A program made the translations under genes and the position numbers. Positions 25,774-33,889 of a DNA stretch of 61,485 nucleotides are shown here, piece after piece (position 1 is the first letter of the stretch; every line of letters starts with the position of its first letter). The DNA lies in the NCBI GenBank assembly GCA_963966315.1, contig CAWZYX010000005.1:1-61485 (forward strand), given 5' to 3'. The notes beneath the pieces are model-generated. The model made no database searches. It saw only the letters and a program-made list of their open reading frames with translations, and was not told where the DNA came from. The DNA comes from Winogradskyella_A sp963966315. GTDB lineage: Bacteria; Bacteroidota; Bacteroidia; Flavobacteriales; Flavobacteriaceae.

Positions 25774-27012
25774 ATGGCACACGTAGTTCCATTTAGAGCA
25801 GTAAGGCCCACCAGAGCCATCGTTGGCCTAGTTGCCTCAAGACCCTACCAAAGCTACACTGTAGAAGAACGAGAGTCAAGAATGGATTACAATCCCTATA
25901 GCTTTTTGCATGTTGTCAACCCAGGATATAAATACGACAAAGTTATTACGGGGGAACAGCGCTATAAGCTGGTGAGGAACCGCTACCTTGAGTTTAAAGA
26001 GGATGGTGTGTTCATACAAGATCAAAAACCCTGTTATTATGTCTACAAAATCGTGAACAGACACCAACAGGTCTTTAATGGTATTGTAGCAGCTGTGAGC
26101 GCGGAAGATTATGCCAATAATATTATTAGGAGGCATGAAGACACCATTTCAAGCAGGGAAGAGACCTTCAAAACCTACTTGAAAACGGTTGGTTTTAACG
26201 CCGAACCCGTCTTATTAACACACCCTGACAATAAGGTCATAGATAATATCATAAAGGAAACACAAAAGGGCTATGCCGAGTTTGAATTTACAATGACTTA
26301 CAGGGATACCCATTTTCTATGGAAAATTGAGGATCAAAAGACCATTGAACAACTTCAGGGTGAATTTAATAAGATGGAACGGATTTATATCGCGGACGGA
26401 CATCATCGCTCTTCCTCCTCTTATTTATTATATGAGGAAGAAAAAAACAATAATCCCGACTATGACCCAGAGGCCAATTACAATTACTTCATGTCTTATC
26501 TCATTCCTGAATCAGACCTGGTAATATACGATTTCAATCGACTTGTGAAAGATCTGAACGGGTTATCCAAGGAGGCCTTCCTCATTAAATTAGATGAATT
26601 GTACCGAATAGAAAACAGAGGTCAAATGCCTTATCACCCTTCCAAACCGCATCACTTTAGTATGTATTTAGACGGTGAGTTTTACTCTTTGTACCTCCGA
26701 AAAGCCAGATACTCCTTTATAAATTCGCTCGAAAAGTTAGATGCACAATTGCTTTATAAAACGGTTCTACAACCCATTTTGGGTATTGATGACTTACGCA
26801 ATGATGAGCGCATCTCTTATGTCAATGGTCGTGATGAAATGATTACAATTAAGAGTAGTGTTGATAGCGGTGAATATAAGGTAGGGTTTGGAATGATTCC
26901 AGCAACAATTGATCAGATGAAGGAAATTGCTGATGAAGGCCTTACTATGCCACCTAAAAGCACCTATATTTTACCGAAACTAAGAAGTGGAATCACTATT
27001 TATGAGTTTTGA
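25774..27012 (+). CDS. DUF1015 family protein
   Basis: 412 aa from ATG 25774 (MAHVVPFRAVRP), the standard family start, four bases after the upstream stop. Conserved segments: PYQSYTVEERESRMDYNPYSFLHV, QKPCYYVYKIV, FNGIVAAVSAEDY, the signature IYIADGHHRSSSSYLLYEE (about residues 202-220), and LTMPPKSTYILPKLRSGITIYEF at the C-terminus. The ADGHHR motif is the family hallmark and suggests metal or phosphate binding. Many Bacteroidota carry this gene beside serine and glycine or hydroxyacid metabolism genes, and an HTH-like or kinase role has been proposed, but its function is unknown. Confidence 0.9.
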   Translation: MAHVVPFRAVRPTRAIVGLVASRPYQSYTVEERESRMDYNPYSFLHVVNPGYKYDKVITGEQRYKLVRNRYLEFKEDGVFIQDQKPCYYVYKIVNRHQQVFNGIVAAVSAEDYANNIIRRHEDTISSREETFKTYLKTVGFNAEPVLLTHPDNKVIDNIIKETQKGYAEFEFTMTYRDTHFLWKIEDQKTIEQLQGEFNKMERIYIADGHHRSSSSYLLYEEEKNNNPDYDPEANYNYFMSYLIPESDLVIYDFNRLVKDLNGLSKEAFLIKLDELYRIENRGQMPYHPSKPHHFSMYLDGEFYSLYLRKARYSFINSLEKLDAQLLYKTVLQPILGIDDLRNDERISYVNGRDEMITIKSSVDSGEYKVGFGMIPATIDQMKEIADEGLTMPPKSTYILPKLRSGITIYEF

Positions 27013-27019
27013 AACGGTT

Positions 27020-27673
27020 ATGAGTATTACTGAAAATTTAAATAAAATCCAATCTACAATCCCTGCTGACGTGTGTCTGGTAGCAGTTTCTAAAACCAAG
27101 CCTATCAAAGACCTGCTTGAGGCTTATCAATCAGGTCAACGAATTTTTGGGGAAAACAAGGTGCAGGAAATGGCGGATAAACACAAACAACTTCCGGACG
27201 ATATTAAATGGCATATGATAGGGCATGTTCAACGCAATAAAGTCAAGTACATGGCCGATTTCGTGGATTTGATACACGCAGTTGACAGCATGCGACTTCT
27301 AAAAGAAATAAACAAACAAGCAGCTAAACACGGACGTATTATTAACTGTCTTCTTCAAATAAAAATCGCCAAAGAGGAAAGCAAGTTTGGAATGAATTTC
27401 AAGGAGGCTGAAGAATTACTCAGCTCAAAAGAATTATCAAGCCTAAAAAACGTGGCTGTTAAGGGACTAATGGGAATGGCTACCTTCACCTCCGATATGT
27501 CGGTGGTAAAAGGAGAGTTTGATTTTTTAAAAGAATGTTATGACCATTTAAATAGTGAGGGATACGATTTTAATATTCTCAGTATGGGAATGAGCGGTGA
27601 CTATGAACTGGCTATTAAATGTGGTAGCAATATGGTGAGAATAGGAAGCCATATTTTTGGTGCAAGAAACTAA
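27020..27673 (+). CDS. yggS: YggS family pyridoxal phosphate homeostasis protein (PLPBP)
   Basis: 217 aa from ATG 27020 (MSITENLNKIQS), chosen because homologs start there and it lies 7 bases after the DUF1015 stop; another ATG at 27002 would overlap that gene. Alanine-racemase-like TIM barrel with PLP Lys in LVAVSKTKP (about residue 25), FGENKVQE, WHMIGHVQRNKVKY, GLMGMATF and the terminal LSMGMSGDYELAIKCGSNMVRIGSHIFG. It is a single-domain, non-catalytic PLP carrier that balances vitamin B6 and amino acid pools. Its TAA stop is in the same frame as the following nuclease gene. Confidence 0.95.
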   Translation: MSITENLNKIQSTIPADVCLVAVSKTKPIKDLLEAYQSGQRIFGENKVQEMADKHKQLPDDIKWHMIGHVQRNKVKYMADFVDLIHAVDSMRLLKEINKQAAKHGRIINCLLQIKIAKEESKFGMNFKEAEELLSSKELSSLKNVAVKGLMGMATFTSDMSVVKGEFDFLKECYDHLNSEGYDFNILSMGMSGDYELAIKCGSNMVRIGSHIFGARN

Positions 27674-27694
27674 GCTATTCAAATATCAGATTCT

Positions 27695-29080
27695 ATTTAC
27701 GCAATTGTTGACATAGAAACTACAGGTGGTAAGTACAATGAAGAAGGTATAACTGAAATTGCCATCTATCAGTTCGACGGTCATGTAATTACAGATCAAT
27801 TCATCTCCTTAATCAATCCAGAGAGGGAAATTCAACCGTTCGTGGTGAATCTTACAGGAATCAATTCTAAAATGCTTAGAAATGCCCCTAAATTTTATGA
27901 GGTGGCCAAACGTATTGTTGAAATCACCGAAGACTGTATTCTAGTTGCTCATAATGCAGAATTTGACTATAGGATCTTGCGAACAGAATTTAAAAGACTG
28001 GGGTTTAGTTACAAACGAAAAACGTTATGCACAGTTGAATTAGCCCAAAATTTGATCCCAAATATGGAATCCTACAGCTTGGGTAAACTATCACGGGCTT
28101 TAGGAATTGCAGTAACAGATCGACACCGTGCCTCCGGTGATGCTCAGGCTACACTCAAATTGTTTAAAATGTTACTTTACAAGGATCTTGATAAGGCCAT
28201 TATCAAATCCTCTCTTAAAACAGAAATAAGACCAGGACTTGCGCCAAATTTAAAGGACATTATTGATGCATTGCCCTCTGAGACCGGAGTATACTATATT
28301 CACAATAACAATGGAGATATCATTTACATCGGAAAGAGCAGAAACATAAGAAAACGACTGAACCAGCACTTTACCGGCAGAGATAAAAAATCAAGAAAAA
28401 TACAAGTTCAGGTGGCGGCTGTCACTTATGAAAAAACTGGTAGTGAGCTCGTGGCATTACTTAAAGAAAATAAAGAGATAAAAAATAATAAACCTTTGTT
28501 TAACAGAGCTTTAAAAAGAGATATTTTTAGCCATGCACTTGTTTTTTTCTCCGATGAGAACAATTATATTAATTTCAAGATCGTTTCAGCGAGTTCAGCA
28601 CAAAAACCGCTTACCACCTTTACGAGTAGACGAAGTGGCATTGCATTTTTAAATCGTATTACAGAAGAGTACCAATTGTGTGAGAAACTCAATCATTTGT
28701 CCTTTTCAAAAAGCAACTGTTTCAGACACGAAGTTGGTGAATGCCATGGTGCCTGCATTGAAGATGAACCGGCAGAGTATTATAACGAAAGAGCCCGGGA
28801 GGTGATAGAGGTCTATAGTTTTGAAACCAAGAACATGATGTTGATTGATCGAGGAAGAACGATTGAAGAGCGCAGTGTTGTGCTCATCAAAAACGGTGAA
28901 TTTAAAGGAATGGGGCATTTTGATTTAAATTATCAGGTACAAAATTCCGAAGTTTTAGAGAACCTTATCACTCCAATGGACCATGATCGAGACACACAAC
29001 ACATTATTCAAAGTTTTTTAAGAAAAAATACAAAACGTCTGAAAGTGATACATCTTCAGTCAGGAAGCGACTTGTCATAA
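27695..29080 (+). CDS. DEDDh exonuclease (DnaQ-like) fused to GIY-YIG nuclease domain; apparent ATT start
   Basis: About 461 aa. The N-terminal exonuclease has Exo I YAIVDIETTGG (Asp6/Glu8), Exo II LVAHNAEFDYRIL and Exo III HRASGDAQAT, so all DEDDh residues are present. A UvrC-like GIY-YIG domain follows (about 198-280: GVYYIHNNN, IIYIGKSRNIRKRL), then a Cys-containing tail (LCEKLNHL, CFRHEVGECHGAC). No ATG, GTG or TTG lies in frame between the yggS stop (27671-27673) and the Exo I motif. The first standard codon, GTG 27842, would delete Exo I. ATT 27695 aligns with the Met of MYAI-type homologs recalled for the family; ATT 27677 is the alternative. Likely a DNA repair nuclease akin to Cho. 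Confidence 0.85.
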   Translation: MYAIVDIETTGGKYNEEGITEIAIYQFDGHVITDQFISLINPEREIQPFVVNLTGINSKMLRNAPKFYEVAKRIVEITEDCILVAHNAEFDYRILRTEFKRLGFSYKRKTLCTVELAQNLIPNMESYSLGKLSRALGIAVTDRHRASGDAQATLKLFKMLLYKDLDKAIIKSSLKTEIRPGLAPNLKDIIDALPSETGVYYIHNNNGDIIYIGKSRNIRKRLNQHFTGRDKKSRKIQVQVAAVTYEKTGSELVALLKENKEIKNNKPLFNRALKRDIFSHALVFFSDENNYINFKIVSASSAQKPLTTFTSRRSGIAFLNRITEEYQLCEKLNHLSFSKSNCFRHEVGECHGACIEDEPAEYYNERAREVIEVYSFETKNMMLIDRGRTIEERSVVLIKNGEFKGMGHFDLNYQVQNSEVLENLITPMDHDRDTQHIIQSFLRKNTKRLKVIHLQSGSDLS

Positions 29081-29108
29081 CTACTTTTTCTTTTGTACCT
29101 TTAAAGTA

Positions 29109-29987
29109 ATGGAACACAAACAACAACAAGCCGATTGGCGCGATAGGCTGCATGAGGTCATTTATGAAGCTGACACATCATCTGGAAAATTATTCGATGT
29201 AATTCTGCTGGTTGCTATTTTGGCCAGTATTGTTTTTGTGATGCTTGAATCAGTCTCTAGTATCGACGCGAAATACCACAAAGAGCTGGACATTGCTGAA
29301 TGGGTAATTACCATTTTATTTTCCATTGAGTACATCGCCAGAATAATCTGCGTGAGAAGACCCCTCAAATACATTTTTAGCTTTTACGGTATCATTGACT
29401 TCCTGTCTACTATTCCAAAATATTTATCCCTTATTCTGGCAGGAACGCATGCTCTAGTCGCCTTAAGAGCACTGCGCTTATTGAGAGTATTTCGAATACT
29501 TAAATTAGCCAGATACCTGGGAGCTTCCAACCATTTGGCCAATGCCATAAAAGCAAGCAAAGCTAAGATTGCGGTTTTTTTATTCGCTGTACTGATAGCA
29601 GCGATTATTTTTGGTACGATTATGTACATGGTCGAAGGAGAAGAACACGGTTTCACCAACATACCTAAAAGTGTTTATTGGTGTATCGTAACCCTCACCA
29701 CTGTTGGATTTGGAGATATTGCCCCAGAAACACCTGTAGGGCAGTTTATAGCTACCATAATTATGATTTTAGGTTATGGAATCATTGCAGTTCCAACAGG
29801 TATTGTCTCTGCCGAATACACCAAAGCTGTGGGGAAAGGCAAGGAAAAGCTATCGGATGAGGAATACGAACAACTTAAACATCTCACCTTGAACACCCAG
29901 TGCTGTCCTAATTGTCTTGAAGACTATCATCAGGACAATGCTGAATTTTGCTTCAAGTGTGGACACAGCCTGTCTGCAAAACAATGA
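29109..29987 (+). CDS. Voltage-gated K+ channel-like ion transporter with C-terminal zinc ribbon
   Basis: 292 aa. Six transmembrane segments: S1 (about 28-48), S2 (62-81), S3 (92-110), S4 with spaced arginines (RALRLLRVFRILKLARYLG, 120-138), S5 (152-174) and S6 (212-234). The pore carries TTVGFGD (197-203), the K+ selectivity signature. After S6 comes a charged linker and a zinc ribbon: CPNC (266-269) and CFKC (281-284). That tail would lie in the cytoplasm and may sense redox, metal or partners. Four KvAP-like subunits would form one channel. miaA overlaps its stop by 4 bases (ATGA). Confidence 0.9.
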   Translation: MEHKQQQADWRDRLHEVIYEADTSSGKLFDVILLVAILASIVFVMLESVSSIDAKYHKELDIAEWVITILFSIEYIARIICVRRPLKYIFSFYGIIDFLSTIPKYLSLILAGTHALVALRALRLLRVFRILKLARYLGASNHLANAIKASKAKIAVFLFAVLIAAIIFGTIMYMVEGEEHGFTNIPKSVYWCIVTLTTVGFGDIAPETPVGQFIATIIMILGYGIIAVPTGIVSAEYTKAVGKGKEKLSDEEYEQLKHLTLNTQCCPNCLEDYHQDNAEFCFKCGHSLSAKQ

Positions 29988-30913
29988 GACAAAACAAGTT
30001 TTTGATCTCTGTCATTGGGCCTACTGCAATTGGAAAAACCAGTTTGTCAATCGCCCTTGCACAATACTATAAAACGGAAATTATCTCAGCGGATTCTCGT
30101 CAATTCTATAAAGAGATGCGCGTTGGTACCGCAGTACCCAGCGAGGAAGAGCTTCGGGCTGTGAAGCACCATTTTATTCAACATAAATCCATTCAAGAGA
30201 ACTATTCAGTTGGCATGTTTGAGCAAGAGGCCTGTGCAGCTCTAGAGACTCTTTTTAAAAAATATTCAGTGGTGGTACTTGTTGGAGGATCAGGATTATT
30301 TCACAAAGCTGTGATGGAAGGACTCGATAAATTTCCAGAAATAGATCCAGCCATAAGGGACAGGTTAAATAAACGACTTAAGGTCAATGGAATTGAAGAT
30401 CTTCAAAAAGAATTGAAACAACTTGACCCTGAAAGCTTTTCCACTATAGACATTCATAACCCTCAAAGGGTAATTAGAGCTCTGGAGGTTTGCATAGGTA
30501 CCAAAGCGACCTATTCCAGTTTTAAAACGAATTCAGGAAAAAAGAGAGACTTTATACCGATCAACATTGGCTTAACAGCCAATCGAAATATCATCTACGA
30601 TCGCATTAATAAACGTGTTGAACTTATGATAGAAAATGGCTTGTTCGAAGAAGCATGGGCACTGTATCAATATAAAAGTCTAAATGCTATGAACACTGTA
30701 GGCTATAAGGAACTATTTTCCTACATGGACCAGGAATACAGCTTTAATGAAGCGATTGAAAAGATCAAGACCAATACAAGACGTTTTGCAAAGCGTCAAT
30801 TGACCTGGTTTAAGAAAGACCAAACCATCAAATGGTTTGATTATGACACTGCTGTCGAAGAAATCTTTTCCTTTACTGATTCTGTTATTACAAAGCAAAA
30901 AAAACCCAACTAA
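29984..30913 (+). CDS. miaA: tRNA dimethylallyltransferase
   Basis: 309 aa from ATG 29984, overlapping the channel stop as ATGA; the frame is open further upstream but inside the channel gene. Adds dimethylallyl to A37 of tRNAs reading UNN codons. P-loop GPTAIGKTSL (about 12-21), catalytic Asp in ISADSRQFYKEM, GTAVPSEEEL, VGGSGLFHKAVMEGLD and NPQRVIRALEV are all family features, and TVGYKELFSYM with RRFAKRQLTWFKK closes the tRNA-binding part. The typical GGTGLY is GGSGLF here, a mild change. The stop codon sits in the terminator of the convergent response-regulator operon. Confidence 0.96.
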   Translation: MRQNKFLISVIGPTAIGKTSLSIALAQYYKTEIISADSRQFYKEMRVGTAVPSEEELRAVKHHFIQHKSIQENYSVGMFEQEACAALETLFKKYSVVVLVGGSGLFHKAVMEGLDKFPEIDPAIRDRLNKRLKVNGIEDLQKELKQLDPESFSTIDIHNPQRVIRALEVCIGTKATYSSFKTNSGKKRDFIPINIGLTANRNIIYDRINKRVELMIENGLFEEAWALYQYKSLNAMNTVGYKELFSYMDQEYSFNEAIEKIKTNTRRFAKRQLTWFKKDQTIKWFDYDTAVEEIFSFTDSVITKQKKPN

Positions 30914-30924
30914 AAGGTTGGGTT
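30894..30924 (-). terminator. Intrinsic terminator of the response regulator/kinase operon
   Basis: AACCCAAC (30903-30910) and GTTGGGTT (30917-30924) form a perfect 8-bp stem with a 6-base loop. On the minus strand it is followed by a run of eight T (complement of 30897-30904). It starts 8 bases past the regulator's stop and contains the miaA stop codon. Confidence 0.85.
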
Positions 30925-30931
30925 CATATAG

Positions 30932-31645
30932 TTATTCTTCTTTGTTGTTGATCACTAATCGGAAGCCTTCCCCATGGATATTAAGAATTTCCACATTTGG
31001 ATCCGGCTTTAAATACTTCCTTAATTTGGCAATATAAACATCCATACTGCGCGAAGTAAAATAGTTGTCGTCACGCCATATTTTTGTCAACGCCAATTCA
31101 CGTGGCATCAGGTCGTTCTCGTGAAGCGCCAAAAGTCGGAGTAATTCATTCTCCTTTGGTGATAATTTTTCAGGTTCACCACCATCGAATCGCAGAAATC
31201 TCAATTTTGAATTGAGGTCAAATCTCCCAATTTTGAACTCAAATTGCTTACTATCCGCAATTGAGTCAGTTGCTTTTCGCTGCATAATCGCTTTTATCTT
31301 CATAAGCAACACTTCGCTGTCAAATGGTTTATTGAGATAATCATCTGCTCCCACCTTATACCCCTTAAGCACGTCTTCCTTCATGGCCTTAGCCGTTAAG
31401 AAAATAATCGGTACATCTGTATTCTTTTCTCTGATCTCCTTAGCGAGAGTAAACCCATCTTTATAGGGCATCATGACATCAAGAATGCACAGGTCGAAAT
31501 CATCTTTCTTAAACTTTTCGAACCCTTCCATTCCGTTTTTAGCATGAACAACATCATAGTCATTCATTGTCAAATAATCTCTAAGGACAGTTCCAAAATT
31601 TGGATCGTCTTCAACTAAAAGAATTTTCTTGTTCTGTTCTTCCAT
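30932..31645 (-). CDS. rprY: OmpR-family response regulator, RprY-like
   Basis: 237 aa. Receiver domain (1-120): acidic pocket VEDD (11-14), phospho-acceptor Asp56 in CILDVMMPYKDG, Thr in FLTAKAM and the Lys switch residue. C-terminal winged helix (about 135-232): LSPKENELLRLLALHENDLMPRELALTKIW and SRSMDVYIAKLRKYLKPDPNVEILNIHGEGFRL, a DNA-binding layout of OmpR/PhoB type. It follows the sensor kinase by two bases on the same strand. RprY in Bacteroides and Porphyromonas controls envelope and oxidative stress genes; equivalence is inferred from the pairing and the order of motifs. TTAACATT repeats upstream of the kinase could be its target. Confidence 0.9.
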   Translation of the reverse strand: MEEQNKKILLVEDDPNFGTVLRDYLTMNDYDVVHAKNGMEGFEKFKKDDFDLCILDVMMPYKDGFTLAKEIREKNTDVPIIFLTAKAMKEDVLKGYKVGADDYLNKPFDSEVLLMKIKAIMQRKATDSIADSKQFEFKIGRFDLNSKLRFLRFDGGEPEKLSPKENELLRLLALHENDLMPRELALTKIWRDDNYFTSRSMDVYIAKLRKYLKPDPNVEILNIHGEGFRLVINNKEE

Positions 31646-31647
31646 AA

Positions 31648-33216
31648 TTATGATATTAAAGGGAGTCTTATTATAAATGTACTTCCCTTACCTTTTTCAC
31701 TTTCTACTGAAATATGACCCTGATGGTCTTCTACAATACGTTTTACATACGCCAGTCCCAATCCGTGACCTTTAACGTTGTGCACATTACCTGTGTGCTC
31801 CCTGTAAAATTTTTCAAACACCCTTTTCTGCACCTGCTTTGACATTCCATTACCTTGATCGGCAATGCGCATCAAAATATTGTTTCCAATATTCTCTGTA
31901 TAGATGTCTATTTTTGGCTCATCGTCTGAATACTTAATAGCGTTATCTAGTATATTGACAATCACATTGGTGAAATGTGATTCGTTTGCCAAAATTGATG
32001 ACTTAGCTGCATTCAAATGTAATTTTATATACCCATTTCTGTTCTCTACAATTAGTTCTACATGGGTAACAGCATCTTCAATTAGGTCGTGTAACTTTAA
32101 CCGCTCTTTACTGATGTTTAGCTCATTTTTTTCCAATTTGGAAATGCGCAAGACATTCTCTACCTGAGCATGCATCCTTTTGTTCTCTTCCCTAATCATT
32201 TTCATGTATCGCTGGACCTTTTCCTTATCGTCAATGATCTTTGGATTTTTAATGGAATCAAGAGCCAGATTAATAGTCGCTATAGGCGTTTTAAATTCAT
32301 GCGTCATATTATTGATAAAGTCAGACTTAATTTGTGAGATCTGACGTTGCTTGATCAACTGGTATATCGCACTTGAGTAGGCTAGTATGATAATACTTGT
32401 AAAAATTACGGACAAGAGGATCATCCACATAATAGTAGAGAGTAAAAATTTCCGTCTTTCAGGAAACTTGACCAACAGCTTGTAAGAGCTCTCATTATTA
32501 TTATCCAAAAAAATTGGAACACCGTAAGCCAAAACCTCCTCTACCTGATAATTATCGGACTGAACTTTTGTGGCCAGATCGTCATCGTATATTGCAAATT
32601 CAAAATCTATCTCTATTCCTTCATTAAACAATTCGTTCTGCAACAAATACTTTACCTGATTCGGACTAATGCGTTTATAGACTGGAAAATCTTTCAGTAA
32701 ATCTCTGAAAGAGGTTTTATAGAGTATTTTCTCTTCCTCTTCCATATCAGAATACTCCCTTAATGAGCGAAGGGGAATAAGTTCAGTCCCATTGTCTCTG
32801 TTGTTGCTATACACATTAGTCACACGTTCATTAGACAATTTACTAACGCTGATGCTGTCTGCATCTATTTCAAAGAACAAAGAGGGTACTTTAAACCGCT
32901 CCTCTATAACGGTGTTTCTATGGACTATGGTTTGGTCATTATCTTCATCCTCTATTGTGATGTATAGCTGCTGCAAATTAATGGAGTCTGCTGCTTCTTC
33001 AGTAATGAGATATGGTTGAATTCTTGTAACATAATTTCGGTATTCAATTTCCTCAATAGACCTCGAAACAAAACTGAGAGCCCTTTTCACGCTTAAGGTG
33101 AACTGACGGTCTTCATTTTGCAAACTATTATTGATAAAATAAGACTGAACAAAAATAATTCCAATGAGCGATAAGCTCATCAGGACTACTAATAACACAA
33201 ACAGCCTTTTGCCCAT
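31648..33216 (-). CDS. rprX: Sensor histidine kinase, RprX-like
   Basis: 522 aa. Transmembrane helices at about 5-28 and 258-285 enclose a ~230-residue periplasmic sensor region with no recognised domain. No HAMP is evident: HisKA follows almost at once, with phospho-accepting His306 in FINNMTHEFKTPIATI. HATPase_c carries the N box (NVIVNILDNAIKYS), G1 (RIADQGNGMSKQVQ), F box (FEKFYREHTGN) and G2 (GHGLGLAYVKRI), all intact. It phosphorylates the regulator encoded 2 bases downstream. The operon starts here: a -7 box ends 4 bases before the ATG, with TTAACATT repeats behind it. Confidence 0.92.
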   Translation of the reverse strand: MGKRLFVLLVVLMSLSLIGIIFVQSYFINNSLQNEDRQFTLSVKRALSFVSRSIEEIEYRNYVTRIQPYLITEEAADSINLQQLYITIEDEDNDQTIVHRNTVIEERFKVPSLFFEIDADSISVSKLSNERVTNVYSNNRDNGTELIPLRSLREYSDMEEEEKILYKTSFRDLLKDFPVYKRISPNQVKYLLQNELFNEGIEIDFEFAIYDDDLATKVQSDNYQVEEVLAYGVPIFLDNNNESSYKLLVKFPERRKFLLSTIMWMILLSVIFTSIIILAYSSAIYQLIKQRQISQIKSDFINNMTHEFKTPIATINLALDSIKNPKIIDDKEKVQRYMKMIREENKRMHAQVENVLRISKLEKNELNISKERLKLHDLIEDAVTHVELIVENRNGYIKLHLNAAKSSILANESHFTNVIVNILDNAIKYSDDEPKIDIYTENIGNNILMRIADQGNGMSKQVQKRVFEKFYREHTGNVHNVKGHGLGLAYVKRIVEDHQGHISVESEKGKGSTFIIRLPLIS

Positions 33217-33220
33217 CGTT

Positions 33221-33228
33221 CAAATTTA
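33221..33228 (-). promoter_or_regulatory. -7 promoter box of the sensor kinase operon
   Basis: Minus strand TAAATTTG fits TAnnTTTG and ends four bases before the ATG at 33216, so the transcript would be nearly leaderless. Confidence 0.55.
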
Positions 33229-33283
33229 ACATTTTAACATTTAGAGCAATTTAGGTTTAACCTTACCTTAACACAAATGTTAA
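33226..33283. repeat. TTAACATT repeats upstream of the sensor kinase
   Basis: Two exact tandem copies of TTAACATT (33226-33233, 33234-33241), a variant TTAACCTT (33257-33264) and an inverted copy AATGTTAA (33276-33283). They overlap and extend behind the -7 box, where a response regulator of this type would bind. The inference is self-regulation of the operon. Confidence 0.5.
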
Positions 33284-33286
33284 AAT

Positions 33287-33880
33287 TTAAAGATTTTGAG
33301 ATCTTTCGAGCAGTTTATGATGAATTTCGACGGTTTTTTGACGAGCCTTTTTAAGATCATTGTTTAAAATACTGTAGTCAGAAAATGCTATCTTTTTTTC
33401 GTCACTCCACTGCTTTTCCATAATATTCTGTATCATCTGCCTTGTTAACCCCGATCGTTTAAGCAAGCGTTGAACCCTTAATTCCTCATCAGCATAAACA
33501 GTGATGATACAATCGTACTGATCACTTAAGCCTTCTTCAAAAATAATAGCAGCCTCCTTAAGAACATAGGGGGCATCTTGTCGCTTTAACCAGTCCCTGA
33601 AATGCCTTCCTACCTCTGGATGAACAATATCGTTTATCTTTTGGCGAAGACCTTCGTCTTTAAAAATTTGCTCTCTCACAAAGTCTCTATTGAGTCCTTT
33701 TTCCGTGAAAGATTCGGATCCCAGAAGTTGAATAAGTTGTTTTTTGATTCGAGGACTTAACATAAGTTTTTTAGCTTCGTCATCAGCATTATAAACAGGA
33801 ATGCCCAGATCATTAAAAAACTGACTTATAGTGGTTTTACCACTACCTATGCCTCCTGTAATCCCAACAACTAAACTCAT
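33287..33880 (-). CDS. coaE: Dephospho-CoA kinase
   Basis: 197 aa, standard length. Phosphorylates dephospho-CoA at the 3' ribose hydroxyl, the last step of CoA synthesis. P-loop GITGGIGSGKTT (residues 6-17), the substrate motif VYNADDEAKKLM, IVHPEVGRHF, the lid EAAIIFEEGLSDQYD and the RSGLT-x-R segment are all present. It is the last gene of the GT2-ybbR-coaE run, 9 bases after ybbR. Another CoA gene, coaBC, is 9 kb away in a different operon. Confidence 0.96.
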   Translation of the reverse strand: MSLVVGITGGIGSGKTTISQFFNDLGIPVYNADDEAKKLMLSPRIKKQLIQLLGSESFTEKGLNRDFVREQIFKDEGLRQKINDIVHPEVGRHFRDWLKRQDAPYVLKEAAIIFEEGLSDQYDCIITVYADEELRVQRLLKRSGLTRQMIQNIMEKQWSDEKKIAFSDYSILNNDLKKARQKTVEIHHKLLERSQNL

Positions 33881-33889
33881 GCGTTCTAT

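Noticed and set aside
27842..29080. GTG 27842 as the start of the exonuclease gene
   Set aside because: It would delete the Exo I Asp/Glu motif, which is intact in the upstream codons of the same frame.
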